This document shows, in pieces, positions 7,058 to 17,426 of a stretch of 59,756 bases of DNA (the stretch's first letter is position 1; each line of letters opens with the position of its first letter). The DNA comes from an uncultured Verrucomicrobiota bacterium (lineage in GTDB: Bacteria; Verrucomicrobiota; Verrucomicrobiia; Verrucomicrobiales; DEV007): positions 1 to 59,756 of the forward strand of contig CABXDI010000004.1 in NCBI GenBank assembly GCA_902510815.1, given 5' to 3'. The translations under genes and the position numbers were made by a program. The notes below the pieces were generated by a model. The model was not told the origin of the DNA. It searched no databases and was given only the letters and a program-made list of their open reading frames with translations.

Positions 7058-10000
7058 TTAATCAACTGTTATTCTCATAAAACGGATTCTTGAACTATCA
7101 TTATCTTTAAAATCAAATTGTAAACCAGCTCTGACAGTTTGCATTATATCACCCTCTGAAATTACCTGATAAGTTACTTCGTCGGGAGCATACCTCCAAT
7201 TAGAAAGGTCATCTGAAATCTGAACTCTGACCTTATAATCACCTAATGATTTTAAAATTGTATATGTTAAAAATAGACCATCATCATCTCTTGTTGCCTT
7301 AGGAAACAAATTCTTCGGATCTTGATTCAGAGGATCTAGAGCAAAAATATATTCTAGAAGATTTGAAACTCCATCCTGGTCAGGGTCATCAATAACACTT
7401 GTTTGACCTTGAATTTCTCCACCAAATTGCTCTATAACCCATTTCCCGTAGCCATCATTAATTTTGGGGGTAAAGATACTCCAACTATCGTAAACTCCCC
7501 AACTCATTATTGAAGCAGAGGGATCAACTATAATAAGAGAAGAGCCTTGCCCATCCGTTTGAGGATACCAACTATCGTCGTATTCAAAATCAAGCACTCC
7601 AGCAGAAATTGAAGACAACTCTAGGCGAATTCTTTCACCACCATTATCAAGCTTACCACTGTATTCCCCTAATACATTAGTAATTTCAGCATTTTCAGAA
7701 AGAAAACTTTCAATATTTCTAACCACATAAACCGACTGACCTGGTTCAAGAGTCGATTCAGGGAATTCATAATTAATTCCTTCAACAAAGCGTAAATCAC
7801 CAAGAGGAATTATTTCATCTCCTATGTTCTCTAATTTAATGTATTCACCGTCTGTACCTGAAAGAGGATTATACATTATCTCAGTTATTCTAAGACTCTG
7901 GATTATCTTTTGTTCTTCAACTAGATCAGACTCATTGGAGTATCCTGGTGTAGGTAATTGAAAAGAAGTTAAAATATTATTACCATCACTAACTCTACCT
8001 CGAGATATATCATCTAATGAATTAGAATAATCAATTCGGTCAATTTCATTCAAGTCGACATCAAAAAGACCTATCTCATCCTGAATTTTGGAAAGAGAAA
8101 AGTTGAGATGTGGTGAACCTTGATTCAAATCATTGTCTGCAATATATTTGATGAACCCTTTCGCATCAATATAACTCAGTTGAGGAATAATATACTTTCT
8201 TGGAAAATTATTAGGGTCATCACTTAAAGACATTCCTCCAAGATGAACAGGATAATTATAATGATTATATAGCTCTAAAAAATCATTATCAAAAACAACA
8301 CCACTACTTGATAACCATTCATTAATTACTATACCCTCACTGGATGCAATCGGAAGCTTTGAACTATTAGCCGAACCTGGAGTAGGTAGCATTAAAGCAA
8401 ATTCACCATACCTTCCATACCTTCCAATAGACTTGTCTATGAGCTGACTGCCAAACTCAATACTATCAACTAATTTTCCTCCATTTTGAAGTGATTCAAA
8501 AAGAGAAATAAATTCGCCATCACGATCTAAACCAAAACCAGTATGCAGGCCAGAGGTACCATCTACATCATTAGCATATATAGTCAGAAATTCATTCGGA
8601 CCAATAACAGTTCCAGCTGGAAATTGAAAACCAGTACTGATATCATTATCTTGAGAAATAACCATGCCTGAAAGAACTCTTGGAGAATCACTATCATTCC
8701 ATAATTCGATGTAATCAGGAAAGGTTTCCTCGTGATTAAATGATCCTTGGTTGTCTGCAAGAATCTCGTTAATGACTAACTTAGAAGCACTTTTATCAAC
8801 AACCCACGTTTTTGACCTTGTCGCATTTTCCTGCCATTTTCCTGCAGAATTTTTACCTATCACTTCAACATAATGAGAACCCTCTGTTAATTGCTCAAGT
8901 TTTATTGGCTGATCAATTTCCACAGGCTCTGACCACTCTTGATTATCTAATCTCCAACGATACTCAGCAGTGAAAACAGCGTTATCTTGGATGCCTGAAA
9001 TACCAGGAATATAAACACTAATTTGTGCATTATCTTTCCGAGTTATTGCATTGGGCTCTCCACTAATTGCTGCACCATAAGAAACATTCCAACCCATATC
9101 AAGACCATTAACACCTGATCCAACAGCAGGTGATCCATTACTAACGGAAAAGTTTAAAGAGGCTAGATCATTAAACAAAGGTTCACTTGAAATATTCCCT
9201 TGGCCAAGGTTTGTATTTTCTTCAGGAAGAATGTTTTTTTCAGCAATTATCTCTGGATCATTTTCTTGCCCTTCTGAAAATTGATGCGCAAATAAAGGTG
9301 CATCTAAATCAAATATATTACCACGAACAGAGATCTTTCGACCTGGAACAACGCCACCTCTTAATGGCTCGTCAAAACTAATCGAAGCAACGCCAACACG
9401 CACAACAGTGTTATTTTCGAAAATAGCATCACTATTATTTTTAAGAAGTAATGCATGGTCAACATCATAGAAAAGATTCCTAATCACAGTGAGGTGAGCA
9501 TCATTATCGGTAGCAATAGCCGCCGCACTACTCTCTCTGTTTGGATCATCTTTATGGACATTAAAAAATTTATTTCCCTCGATATGTGCATCAATTCCAT
9601 CAAAATCCAAACAATCATCAGTACTACCAAAGAAAGTATTATTGATAACATAAATAATTGGTCCAGGTCTCCTGCCACCAGAAAAATCAATTATGTCATT
9701 GTAACCGGAAGATATACCAAAAGAATTTCCTGAAAGGTTAAAGAAATCATTACCATCAAGGTTTTCACCATGTATAGCCTCTTCGCCAGAGGTAGACGGA
9801 AAATTGCAATTAATTACATCTACTTGAGGATGGCTTAGTTCAAGTATTGTTTTGTCCGTCCCTGTCCAAGTTACTTCTTCTAGATGAAGTTTAGAACTCG
9901 ATATACTAATAGATTGGTCACCGCCATCAGATCTATTTTGTATGAAATTTGATAATTTATTATCTTGTAAAGTTTCTTCAAAATATATCCCTTCCCAACC

Positions 10001-13000
10001 TCTTGAGGAATTAGGTGCACTAGTAAATGTAATCGGGTTAAAATCCGCTCCTTCAGCTAATAGCCTCCCCTTTACGGTCATCCTTGAACCCTCTGAAAAA
10101 TAAACAGTCACACCCGGTTCAATCATTAAATTAAAACCCGAGGGAACTTCATAATTTCCATCAATAAGATATGGGCCACCTTCAAGACTCCAGATTGTAT
10201 CTCCTTCAATTGGCTGAGCAGGATTAATTTTTTCAGTATCATACCAAATTGGCACTAACTCAGAACCTATCACATTTCCTTTTGAGTCAACAGCTTCAAC
10301 CGTCACTTGGTTGACCCCAGGTGACATTAAAGGAACAGGGCCAAGTCCTAATAATTCTAAATCAAAACTAATATCTCGACTGCTAGGACTCCTTTGATGC
10401 ACTTCTACAGCAATAATATTATTTTCATTTTGTAAAGATTCTGGACTAATGTTGAAGCTTTGAAAAGTTGCGTTCCTTACAGTGTCAGTAGCCAAGCTTA
10501 AGTAATTTGCATCAAGCTCTAAATTCTCTCGAACCAACTCTTCACCATTTAGATAAACCGCTGCTCCGTCATCATAGAGCAATTCAAGTCGAAAACTAGC
10601 AAATCTATCAGCATCGATTACATCAAAACTCTTCCTAAAATAAGTAGTTATATGCTTATTATCCGGATCACCCCCAAAGGATAAAGTGGTCACTTCTCCT
10701 CTATCACCATAACCCATTTCAGTTCTGGCTATTTTCCAGCTAGAATCATCAAAGTCTGAATCGCGCCATAATATACCCTGATCAGTACCATCATCTAAAT
10801 ATTTCCATTCTGAACCAGCAGATAAAACCACCTGAGATTCTGCCAAATCTCCATCCCATATACCATCTCTCCTATTGAGCGGAACCGATACACCATTAAC
10901 TCTTATCTCGGCAGTAACCTCAGGATCAAAAGTTCCCTCCAAACCTGTTAGCCGCTGATCAGTCGTTCTTGCAAAACCATTCGAACTATTTAGTGAGCTC
11001 TGTGCAGAAAATTGCCCTGATATTTGAGAAAGAATGAATAATCTACGGTCATCCATAAAATCTATAATATCATCCGAAATGTCACTATCCTCGGGAAGCC
11101 AGTTTAAAGAATTTTTAACAATAGCATCAAATCTGTCCTTAGAAAAAACCGTTCTCAAAAGCTCATCAATATTTTTATAATAAAGTCTTAGAATCGTTGG
11201 CTCGTTAAAGAACTCATTCAACTGCGGCATCGTTTGACCTCCAAAATTTGTAATCGCTGGAAAAATTGAATCATCAGGATCCGTATCCGTATCTCCGAGT
11301 CCAAAAATTGTATCAAAATCATGAGGAATTAATTTAAAGCGCTCGTCTACCAAGCCTCTGTACAATTTATAATCATCATCAGTTCCATTAGATAGATTAG
11401 TTTCTCGGCTAAGAACAATAGTCATGAAGGCAAACCATCGAGTCCATTGCTCAACATCTATAACTTCAGAAACACCTTGAAAGTATTCATCACTAGAAGT
11501 GTTATTCATAACCCTCATGAAACGGTGTAAGTCAGACCAATCATCAAATGATTCATTCGATCCTTTTGACCAACCATCAGAACGATAACGATTAGAATCT
11601 GGCCCTAGGGTCTCAGTTGATCTAATAGACCATTTCACATCAGGCCTCGCCTTGGAATAAATATTACCTCCTGAATCATTTGGGTAATGGTCATCCGCCC
11701 ACTTACCATCGATAGCTTCAACATGAAGATACGAACCATATCGACGCTCATTATCATTATCATTTGCTCTATTGACACCATTGTACCTCAACTGAACTGG
11801 TCTCGCTGATGCCGCCTCAATTCCTGACAAATTCGCTAAACGAGACCCTAAAAGTTGAAGATAAATATATTGGCTATTTAAATTAATCTTGGTCGTTCCA
11901 TTCAAAGGATTATCACGTGGAATATTAAGGCGGTTGTTTCGTGGATTCCTCGTTCTACTTCCAGCCCCTCTAACTCTAACTCCACATTGGTATCGTATTT
12001 CGTAGCCTTCCCCCTGCCTTACTATTAAAGTTGCATTCTTCTGCGCATCACTAGAACTATTGAAATTCCGAAAACGAAAATCTCTATCCTCTTCAACTGT
12101 CATAACAAGTCTGTAAACCGGCTGTTCCCCCAAAAAGTTCTCATCATCGAATTGAAACAACGCATTGGCGCCTTTTTCATTTTCTCCAACATTTGGCCAT
12201 CTTCTAATAGAATCACCTGTGCCTGATGTAATGAAAAACTCAATCACTGTTTCATTATCTTGGGCCGGAACTACGGCACTAAAAATACTATCGTCTGATT
12301 TAAGGTCGCCATTAGCACCTTGATCTTCCATTATGGACTCAATAAAATCACCGGGGTCTGAAGTCGAAACTCTCCAATATAATTTAGCACCTAAACTCGA
12401 ATCTTTGGCTCCTTTTAGTTTAGTACTTACAACTACCTCTTGACCAGAACGCGGCACAGGAGGGTAATGTTTGACCTCCAAAATAAGAGGGGTATTTAGA
12501 GTTGATGGAATGTTATTTTTATCACCAGGGGTTGGGGAATTACTAGAAATCCAATTCTGTCCGTGCTTATTAGAAATATCAATGTTTGCCAATTGCAGTG
12601 ATGCTCCTTCACCATCAGTCGGTGTACTCCATTTCCACCCAGATTCATCTCTGAGCACACCAGAGTCGTCCTCTGGCACTCTAATAGCCCAATCACCTTG
12701 ATCAGAATATGTTACATCATCAACTTCATCACCAAGCGCATCTTTAATTCTTATCCTTTCTCCGCTATTACTTAATCGCCCTTGCCAAGGACCTATCAAA
12801 TTATCAACTGCACCGTAAACAGATACAAATTTTTCAGGATTTGCAGCGACCACGTAATACTCACCGGGAAGAATACTAACTTCTGGAAATTCAAAATTTA
12901 CCCCTGAACTAAATGTCCAACCCTGCATAGGCACAGGACCTGATCCTATATTGTGTAATTCAATGAATTCCTCAGATGGATCACCTGAAGAAGAATTATA

Positions 13001-16000
13001 CATAATCTCAGTGATAATAACTGTATTGTCCGGACCGCCGATTTCTAATTCCACAGTAGCAATATTAGAAACCTTACCATTAGCTATAGAATTGTATTTA
13101 AAGGAATCTTTTCCGGCAAAATTTTCTGCAGGAGTGTAATCAAAAGAGCCGTCAGCATTTAAGTTAAGTATGCCCTGCCCTAAATATTCAACTAAGTTCG
13201 CCTCAGCTAAATCACCTTCAATGTCTTGGTCATTTGTAAGAACTCCTTTGTCAGATGGAATACTAATAGATTGACCTATCAATACAAAAAAATCATCATC
13301 CTTAGCAACCGGAGCGTCATCTACATCAATAATATAAATCTGACATTGAACTGGTATTGAGTTTTGATAACCATCATGAAGGGCAAATTCAAAAACGTCA
13401 AATCCACTATAATTAGCCTCTGGAGCATATACAAAACTTCCATCATTGGAAAGTGAAAGCACTCCATGCTGAGGCTCACTAATAAGAACTACACTCAAAT
13501 CATCTTGCTCCTCGTCTATACTTTTAGAAATTAAACCAAATTCTACATCTCTCTCCAAAACGGAATCCTCATAAACTACATAACGTTTAATCTTTGCTAA
13601 TGGAGGAGCATTCACACGAATCGTAACTTTAGCAGGATCAGAGGTAAATTCACCGTCCGACACTTCATAATTGAAATTTACCAAACCAGAAAAATCTGGA
13701 TCAGGTGAAAAAATTAACTCACCATCTTCTTTTTCATTTAGCTGTCCTGATTCAGTTTCTGATAAAATTTTTACACTTAATTCATCTCCGTCTGGATCCA
13801 AATCATTTGAAATCAATTCTGCGATATTTATAGAAAATTCACTATCAGGCGGAGTTAAATAATAATCTTCGATTGCAACTGGGGGATCATTTACAGGTAA
13901 TACATTAATAGTTGCGATCACATAAGGTGCCTCACCTGATAAATCAGCAACACGATAAGTAAATTGATCCTGACCAGAAAAATTTTTATTTGGTATATAA
14001 ATAAAAGACCCATCTTCTGAGAAACTAAGCGAGCCGTTTTGTGGATCAGAATTTAAAATGGCGGAAATATCAACACCGTCCGGATCATAATCATTTTCAA
14101 GGACACCATCCCCAGCATCAACTTGAAGCAAAGTATCCTCTGAGGTCTGAAATTTCTCTCCAAAAGATATTGGCAGATCATTAGAGCCAGCTTCAACTAA
14201 TATAAAAACTTTACCATCGTCCGAATACTCACCATCTGATAAAGTGTATTCGAAAGTGTCATCTCCTTCATAATTTAAATTCGGTATATAGCTGAAGCTA
14301 CCATCTTCATTTAGTTCAAGTTTCCCATGTTCCGGTGGAACAAGTAAGGAGACTTTTAAGTCATCATTATCAGCGTCTACGTCATTACTCAAAATTGAAA
14401 CTCCTTTACTAAGGGTCGCAGTTAAACGCATATCAAACCCTAAATCAGAACTCGTGCTACTTGTTTGATGCACTTCGACTGCTACAAGGTTATCTCCATC
14501 AATTAGTACTGAGGGGTCGACATCAAACTCAAAGTAAGTCAACTCATCTGCTTCACCTACGACTTCTATAGAAACATCTTCGAAGCCTGCATCAGGAACT
14601 AAATTTGAACGAACCACCTCCTCACCATTAATGTAAACAGCAGCTCCATCATCTCTAAGCAAACCAATTTGTAGCGACTCAATCTTTTCCAGATCATCCA
14701 CTTCAAACCAGTGTCTAAAATAAGTAGTTATGTGTTTTTCATCATCGTTATCACCATAACTTATAATTGTTGAGACATTGTCATCTCCATAACCCAACTT
14801 GGCGCTTCCAACGCTCCATACATCATCATTATAATCAATCTCTTTCCATGCATTACCGAGATCTGAACCATTATCTGAATATAACCAATCGGATCCAGTA
14901 CTAACCAAATCAAAATTTGAAGATTTAAAATACCTTAACTCAAAGCTATCCATCGCCCAAGATGCATCATCTCCTCCTTGCCACCCCGGACCACTAGCAA
15001 ATATCTCAATAATTAAAGAGTCAGAACTATGAGGTATATCTTTTAAACTAGGCTCATTTCTTAAATCATATGCAGAATCTAGGAAATTGACACCAGAGGA
15101 AAATCCTAAGTCTAAATTTCTTGCTATCTCAACTCCATCAGATGGAATAAAACTCTGAGAATTCGGTAACCCACTATTGCTAAAAGTATGAGAAAAAACA
15201 GTAGAACCATCAACCGATATTGAAAAAATATCGCCTTCCCAAGAATCAATTATAGCAAGAACAAAACCCAATGAAATTCTATCATGGGGCGGAAGGTTTT
15301 CTATAGTTATGGTCGTTGATTCTGCAGGGTTCCCAGATGTGCTGTTTCTCAAAAACTGCCCCTCAAAACCATTAATTGAAGAAAATTGATCCGTCGATTC
15401 AATTTCAACATTACCTGAGAACTCAAAACCTACAACATTATCAAAATTTTCTTGTAGTATTAGTTTGGGAACTGAATTTGAAAACTGCGAAACTAGCAAA
15501 GTAGTATTTTCAGTAATCAAAAAGTTATCATCTAATGCGACTGGAGAATCATTAACAGGAGACACTTCAATTTTTACCTCTGAAGGCAATGAAAAGTCCT
15601 CACCATCTGAAGCTAAATAACTAAATGCATCAATACCGCTAAAGTTTTCTGCAGGAGTATAATTAAAGCTTCCGTCTGAATTAATAGTTACTGCCCCATT
15701 CGCAGGCTGCGTTCCTATAGAGTACTTTAAAGACTGACCTTCAACGTCAGAACCAGTCAGTTCAAGCGATGAACCCAATGCAATTTCCAAATTTTGATCT
15801 TCTATAATGGAAAATGAACGGTCCGCTATTTGAGGAAGATCATTAACCGATTCTACATTAATAGTCACTAAAGCTGGATCACTGCGCCCCGAGTTATCAA
15901 CTATACGGTAAGAGAACTCATCAACACCATAAAAATCTAGTTCTGGCAAATAGGTAAACGTCCCGTCGTCATTCATTGATAAGGTGCCATGGGAAGGATT

Positions 16001-17344
16001 ACTATCCACTTCAGCAACTGATGACGGGTTATCAAAGACATCATTTTCCAGCACCCCTGACCGTGATCCACCCCCAGAATAATTAATAACTATATCATCA
16101 AACCAAACGTCCGTAAGTTCATTGCCACTATTGGCTCTGTTATTATAAACCCCGAAATCAATGACATGATCTCCTGCGTCCAATGAAACCTTTGTGCTAA
16201 AAGTTTGCCATCCAGTATCGGACTGACCTTCTCCTGTAAGCCTATCAATTTCGTCACCTCCGTCACCAATAAAGTCACCATCAATAGCGAATATTACAGC
16301 CCCATATTCATCATCTTCATAATTCTCTGAAACGACTAGTCTGTATTTAAAAGAAATTTCCAACTCAGAGCTATCTTCTAGGAAAACATTTTTTCTCCAT
16401 GCACCTGCAGACGTAACAGGCCCAAAGAACCATCCTCCACCTACACGAATATATGCAGCATTTGTTCCGTCTACACCAACACCTTGTCCAATATTTCCAT
16501 TAGCATTGTTGGGCGCTGTCGTAGCAAAAGGACCATCAAATGGGTCGTCAACATAACCAAAAGAGTTTGACCCACCTCCACCGTTTAATAGGGGTGAAAT
16601 ATTTAAATCAAATCCAACATCACTACTAGTATTTCCTGCTTGGTGTAATTCTACCGCAATTTGATTATCTCCAACAATCAGCAAACCCTCTAAATCAACC
16701 CGTGCAGATATGTAATTAGCTTCATCATTTACTCCAGCAATCGCAGGAGTTAAAGTAGTAATGATTCCTTCTGGAATTGCTGGGGAACGGAAAACTTCTT
16801 CTTCATTAATGTAAACAATAATTCCATCGTCTGCCAAATAATTGATTTCCCAATCTGATAATCGCGCTTCCTTTTCATCCAGTGAAAACTGATTTCTAAA
16901 CAAGTAAGTTGTAACTAAGTTTTCTCCGTTGTCTGCCTCATCAATTCCAAAGAGTTCATTATCAAGACCAGGAAATGCATCAATAGTTCCTGACTGAATA
17001 GGGATGGGTGCAACAAACCATGGTCCTACATTTGAGGAATCAATATCAAAGTTAGGAGCAATCCAAATGTTGCCAGATGCATCAGTTGGATAATCCTCTG
17101 AATCCCCATTTTCATTTTCTAAGCGATCTAAAATTTGCCAATTATCTTTAATGAAACCTGGCGCACTTTCCTCATCGAAAGAAACCTGGAGAATAGGTCC
17201 AGTTCCTGTCTTTAGTTCAGAATCTTCTGATATCTGATAATTATCATCAACAGCCTCGGACTGAGCCCTCAGTAACTTAGAGGGATTAGCATAAAGTAAG
17301 AAAAAAATAACGGTTACTATAGGCTTATGATATTTATAGAGCAT
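7058..17344 (-). CDS. Giant secreted multidomain protein (cadherin-like, lamin-tail, CotH, beta-helix)
   Basis: 3428 residues with a signal peptide (1-28). In order: a jelly-roll-like module (about 145-252), a LamG/CBM-like stretch, two cadherin-like (Big_9 type) repeats (430-600, e.g. HGTLSMNDDGTFTYLP), a second jelly-roll segment (600-980), about five more cadherin-like repeats (980-1440), a lamin-tail domain (about 1441-1545, ITEIMYNSSSGDPSEEFIEL), a CotH kinase-like domain (about 1690-2130) with the DxD signature at Asp2009/Asp2011 (HDFDTIFG), a third jelly-roll (2171-2340), a right-handed parallel beta-helix (2370-2750), three further lamin-tail domains (2848-2968, 3000-3098, 3151-3235) and a C-terminal DPDQDGVSNLLEY segment (about 3318 on) that recurs at the end of Verrucomicrobia exported proteins. 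It has no obvious membrane anchor. Likely a surface or extracellular adhesin/scaffold; CotH domains elsewhere are atypical protein kinases, so phosphotransfer is possible but unproven. Confidence 0.9.
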   Translation of the reverse strand: MLYKYHKPIVTVIFFLLYANPSKLLRAQSEAVDDNYQISEDSELKTGTGPILQVSFDEESAPGFIKDNWQILDRLENENGDSEDYPTDASGNIWIAPNFDIDSSNVGPWFVAPIPIQSGTIDAFPGLDNELFGIDEADNGENLVTTYLFRNQFSLDEKEARLSDWEINYLADDGIIVYINEEEVFRSPAIPEGIITTLTPAIAGVNDEANYISARVDLEGLLIVGDNQIAVELHQAGNTSSDVGFDLNISPLLNGGGGSNSFGYVDDPFDGPFATTAPNNANGNIGQGVGVDGTNAAYIRVGGGWFFGPVTSAGAWRKNVFLEDSSELEISFKYRLVVSENYEDDEYGAVIFAIDGDFIGDGGDEIDRLTGEGQSDTGWQTFSTKVSLDAGDHVIDFGVYNNRANSGNELTDVWFDDIVINYSGGGSRSGVLENDVFDNPSSVAEVDSNPSHGTLSMNDDGTFTYLPELDFYGVDEFSYRIVDNSGRSDPALVTINVESVNDLPQIADRSFSIIEDQNLEIALGSSLELTGSDVEGQSLKYSIGTQPANGAVTINSDGSFNYTPAENFSGIDAFSYLASDGEDFSLPSEVKIEVSPVNDSPVALDDNFLITENTTLLVSQFSNSVPKLILQENFDNVVGFEFSGNVEIESTDQFSSINGFEGQFLRNSTSGNPAESTTITIENLPPHDRISLGFVLAIIDSWEGDIFSISVDGSTVFSHTFSNSGLPNSQSFIPSDGVEIARNLDLGFSSGVNFLDSAYDLRNEPSLKDIPHSSDSLIIEIFASGPGWQGGDDASWAMDSFELRYFKSSNFDLVSTGSDWLYSDNGSDLGNAWKEIDYNDDVWSVGSAKLGYGDDNVSTIISYGDNDDEKHITTYFRHWFEVDDLEKIESLQIGLLRDDGAAVYINGEEVVRSNLVPDAGFEDVSIEVVGEADELTYFEFDVDPSVLIDGDNLVAVEVHQTSSTSSDLGFDMRLTATLSKGVSILSNDVDADNDDLKVSLLVPPEHGKLELNEDGSFSYIPNLNYEGDDTFEYTLSDGEYSDDGKVFILVEAGSNDLPISFGEKFQTSEDTLLQVDAGDGVLENDYDPDGVDISAILNSDPQNGSLSFSEDGSFIYIPNKNFSGQDQFTYRVADLSGEAPYVIATINVLPVNDPPVAIEDYYLTPPDSEFSINIAELISNDLDPDGDELSVKILSETESGQLNEKEDGELIFSPDPDFSGLVNFNYEVSDGEFTSDPAKVTIRVNAPPLAKIKRYVVYEDSVLERDVEFGLISKSIDEEQDDLSVVLISEPQHGVLSLSNDGSFVYAPEANYSGFDVFEFALHDGYQNSIPVQCQIYIIDVDDAPVAKDDDFFVLIGQSISIPSDKGVLTNDQDIEGDLAEANLVEYLGQGILNLNADGSFDYTPAENFAGKDSFKYNSIANGKVSNIATVELEIGGPDNTVIITEIMYNSSSGDPSEEFIELHNIGSGPVPMQGWTFSSGVNFEFPEVSILPGEYYVVAANPEKFVSVYGAVDNLIGPWQGRLSNSGERIRIKDALGDEVDDVTYSDQGDWAIRVPEDDSGVLRDESGWKWSTPTDGEGASLQLANIDISNKHGQNWISSNSPTPGDKNNIPSTLNTPLILEVKHYPPVPRSGQEVVVSTKLKGAKDSSLGAKLYWRVSTSDPGDFIESIMEDQGANGDLKSDDSIFSAVVPAQDNETVIEFFITSGTGDSIRRWPNVGENEKGANALFQFDDENFLGEQPVYRLVMTVEEDRDFRFRNFNSSSDAQKNATLIVRQGEGYEIRYQCGVRVRGAGSRTRNPRNNRLNIPRDNPLNGTTKINLNSQYIYLQLLGSRLANLSGIEAASARPVQLRYNGVNRANDNDNERRYGSYLHVEAIDGKWADDHYPNDSGGNIYSKARPDVKWSIRSTETLGPDSNRYRSDGWSKGSNESFDDWSDLHRFMRVMNNTSSDEYFQGVSEVIDVEQWTRWFAFMTIVLSRETNLSNGTDDDYKLYRGLVDERFKLIPHDFDTIFGLGDTDTDPDDSIFPAITNFGGQTMPQLNEFFNEPTILRLYYKNIDELLRTVFSKDRFDAIVKNSLNWLPEDSDISDDIIDFMDDRRLFILSQISGQFSAQSSLNSSNGFARTTDQRLTGLEGTFDPEVTAEIRVNGVSVPLNRRDGIWDGDLAESQVVLSAGSEWKYLDDGTDQGILWRDSDFDDSSWKIARTEMGYGDRGEVTTLSFGGDPDNKHITTYFRKSFDVIDADRFASFRLELLYDDGAAVYLNGEELVRENLELDANYLSLATDTVRNATFQSFNISPESLQNENNIIAVEVHQRSPSSRDISFDLELLGLGPVPLMSPGVNQVTVEAVDSKGNVIGSELVPIWYDTEKINPAQPIEGDTIWSLEGGPYLIDGNYEVPSGFNLMIEPGVTVYFSEGSRMTVKGRLLAEGADFNPITFTSAPNSSRGWEGIYFEETLQDNKLSNFIQNRSDGGDQSISISSSKLHLEEVTWTGTDKTILELSHPQVDVINCNFPSTSGEEAIHGENLDGNDFFNLSGNSFGISSGYNDIIDFSGGRRPGPIIYVINNTFFGSTDDCLDFDGIDAHIEGNKFFNVHKDDPNRESSAAAIATDNDAHLTVIRNLFYDVDHALLLKNNSDAIFENNTVVRVGVASISFDEPLRGGVVPGRKISVRGNIFDLDAPLFAHQFSEGQENDPEIIAEKNILPEENTNLGQGNISSEPLFNDLASLNFSVSNGSPAVGSGVNGLDMGWNVSYGAAISGEPNAITRKDNAQISVYIPGISGIQDNAVFTAEYRWRLDNQEWSEPVEIDQPIKLEQLTEGSHYVEVIGKNSAGKWQENATRSKTWVVDKSASKLVINEILADNQGSFNHEETFPDYIELWNDSDSPRVLSGMVISQDNDISTGFQFPAGTVIGPNEFLTIYANDVDGTSGLHTGFGLDRDGEFISLFESLQNGGKLVDSIEFGSQLIDKSIGRYGRYGEFALMLPTPGSANSSKLPIASSEGIVINEWLSSSGVVFDNDFLELYNHYNYPVHLGGMSLSDDPNNFPRKYIIPQLSYIDAKGFIKYIADNDLNQGSPHLNFSLSKIQDEIGLFDVDLNEIDRIDYSNSLDDISRGRVSDGNNILTSFQLPTPGYSNESDLVEEQKIIQSLRITEIMYNPLSGTDGEYIKLENIGDEIIPLGDLRFVEGINYEFPESTLEPGQSVYVVRNIESFLSENAEITNVLGEYSGKLDNGGERIRLELSSISAGVLDFEYDDSWYPQTDGQGSSLIIVDPSASIMSWGVYDSWSIFTPKINDGYGKWVIEQFGGEIQGQTSVIDDPDQDGVSNLLEYIFALDPLNQDPKNLFPKATRDDDGLFLTYTILKSLGDYKVRVQISDDLSNWRYAPDEVTYQVISEGDIMQTVRAGLQFDFKDNDSSRIRFMRITVD
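10330..10830 (-). repeat. Third copy of the jelly-roll-like module in the giant protein
   Basis: Encodes residues around 2171-2340 with GSEWKYLDDGTDQG, HITTYFRKSF, DDGAAVYLNGEELVREN and AVEVHQRSPSS. It matches the copy at 14410-14910 nearly motif for motif, and short stretches are similar at DNA level, suggesting duplication inside the gene. Confidence 0.75.
14410..14910 (-). repeat. Second copy of the jelly-roll-like module in the giant protein
   Basis: Encodes residues around 811-980 with GSDWLYSDNGSDLG, HITTYFRHWFEV, DDGAAVYINGEEVVRSN and AVEVHQTSSTSSDLGFD. This motif series is usual in exported proteins that also carry lamin-tail and CotH domains; its ligand is unknown. Confidence 0.75.
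16580..16915 (-). repeat. First, shorter copy of the jelly-roll-like module in the giant protein
   Basis: Encodes residues around 144-255 with TTYLFRNQFSL, DDGIIVYINEEEVFRS and AVELHQAGNTSSDVGFD. It is more diverged than the other two copies and its leading Trp-containing part is replaced by a different segment. Confidence 0.65.
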
Positions 17345-17375
17345 CTCTGGAATATAAGAAGGTTTAGAAGGGTTT

Positions 17376-17407
17376 ATTATATTCCAACTATTTTATAAAA
17401 ATTTCAA
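17376..17407 (-). promoter_or_regulatory. Possible sigma-70-type promoter of the giant gene
   Basis: Read on the minus strand, a perfect TATAAT (17376-17381) lies 31 bp before the ATG, with TTGAAA (17402-17407) upstream. The spacer is 20 bp, longer than the optimum of 17, so this is a weak prediction in an A/T-rich gap. Confidence 0.25.
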
Positions 17408-17426
17408 TTCCGATAAATAGAAAAGA

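Noticed and set aside
9455-9733. Plus-strand open frames inside the giant gene (also at 9187, 12471, 12951 and 13671)
   Set aside because: They lie antisense to well-supported domains and show no independent coding features.
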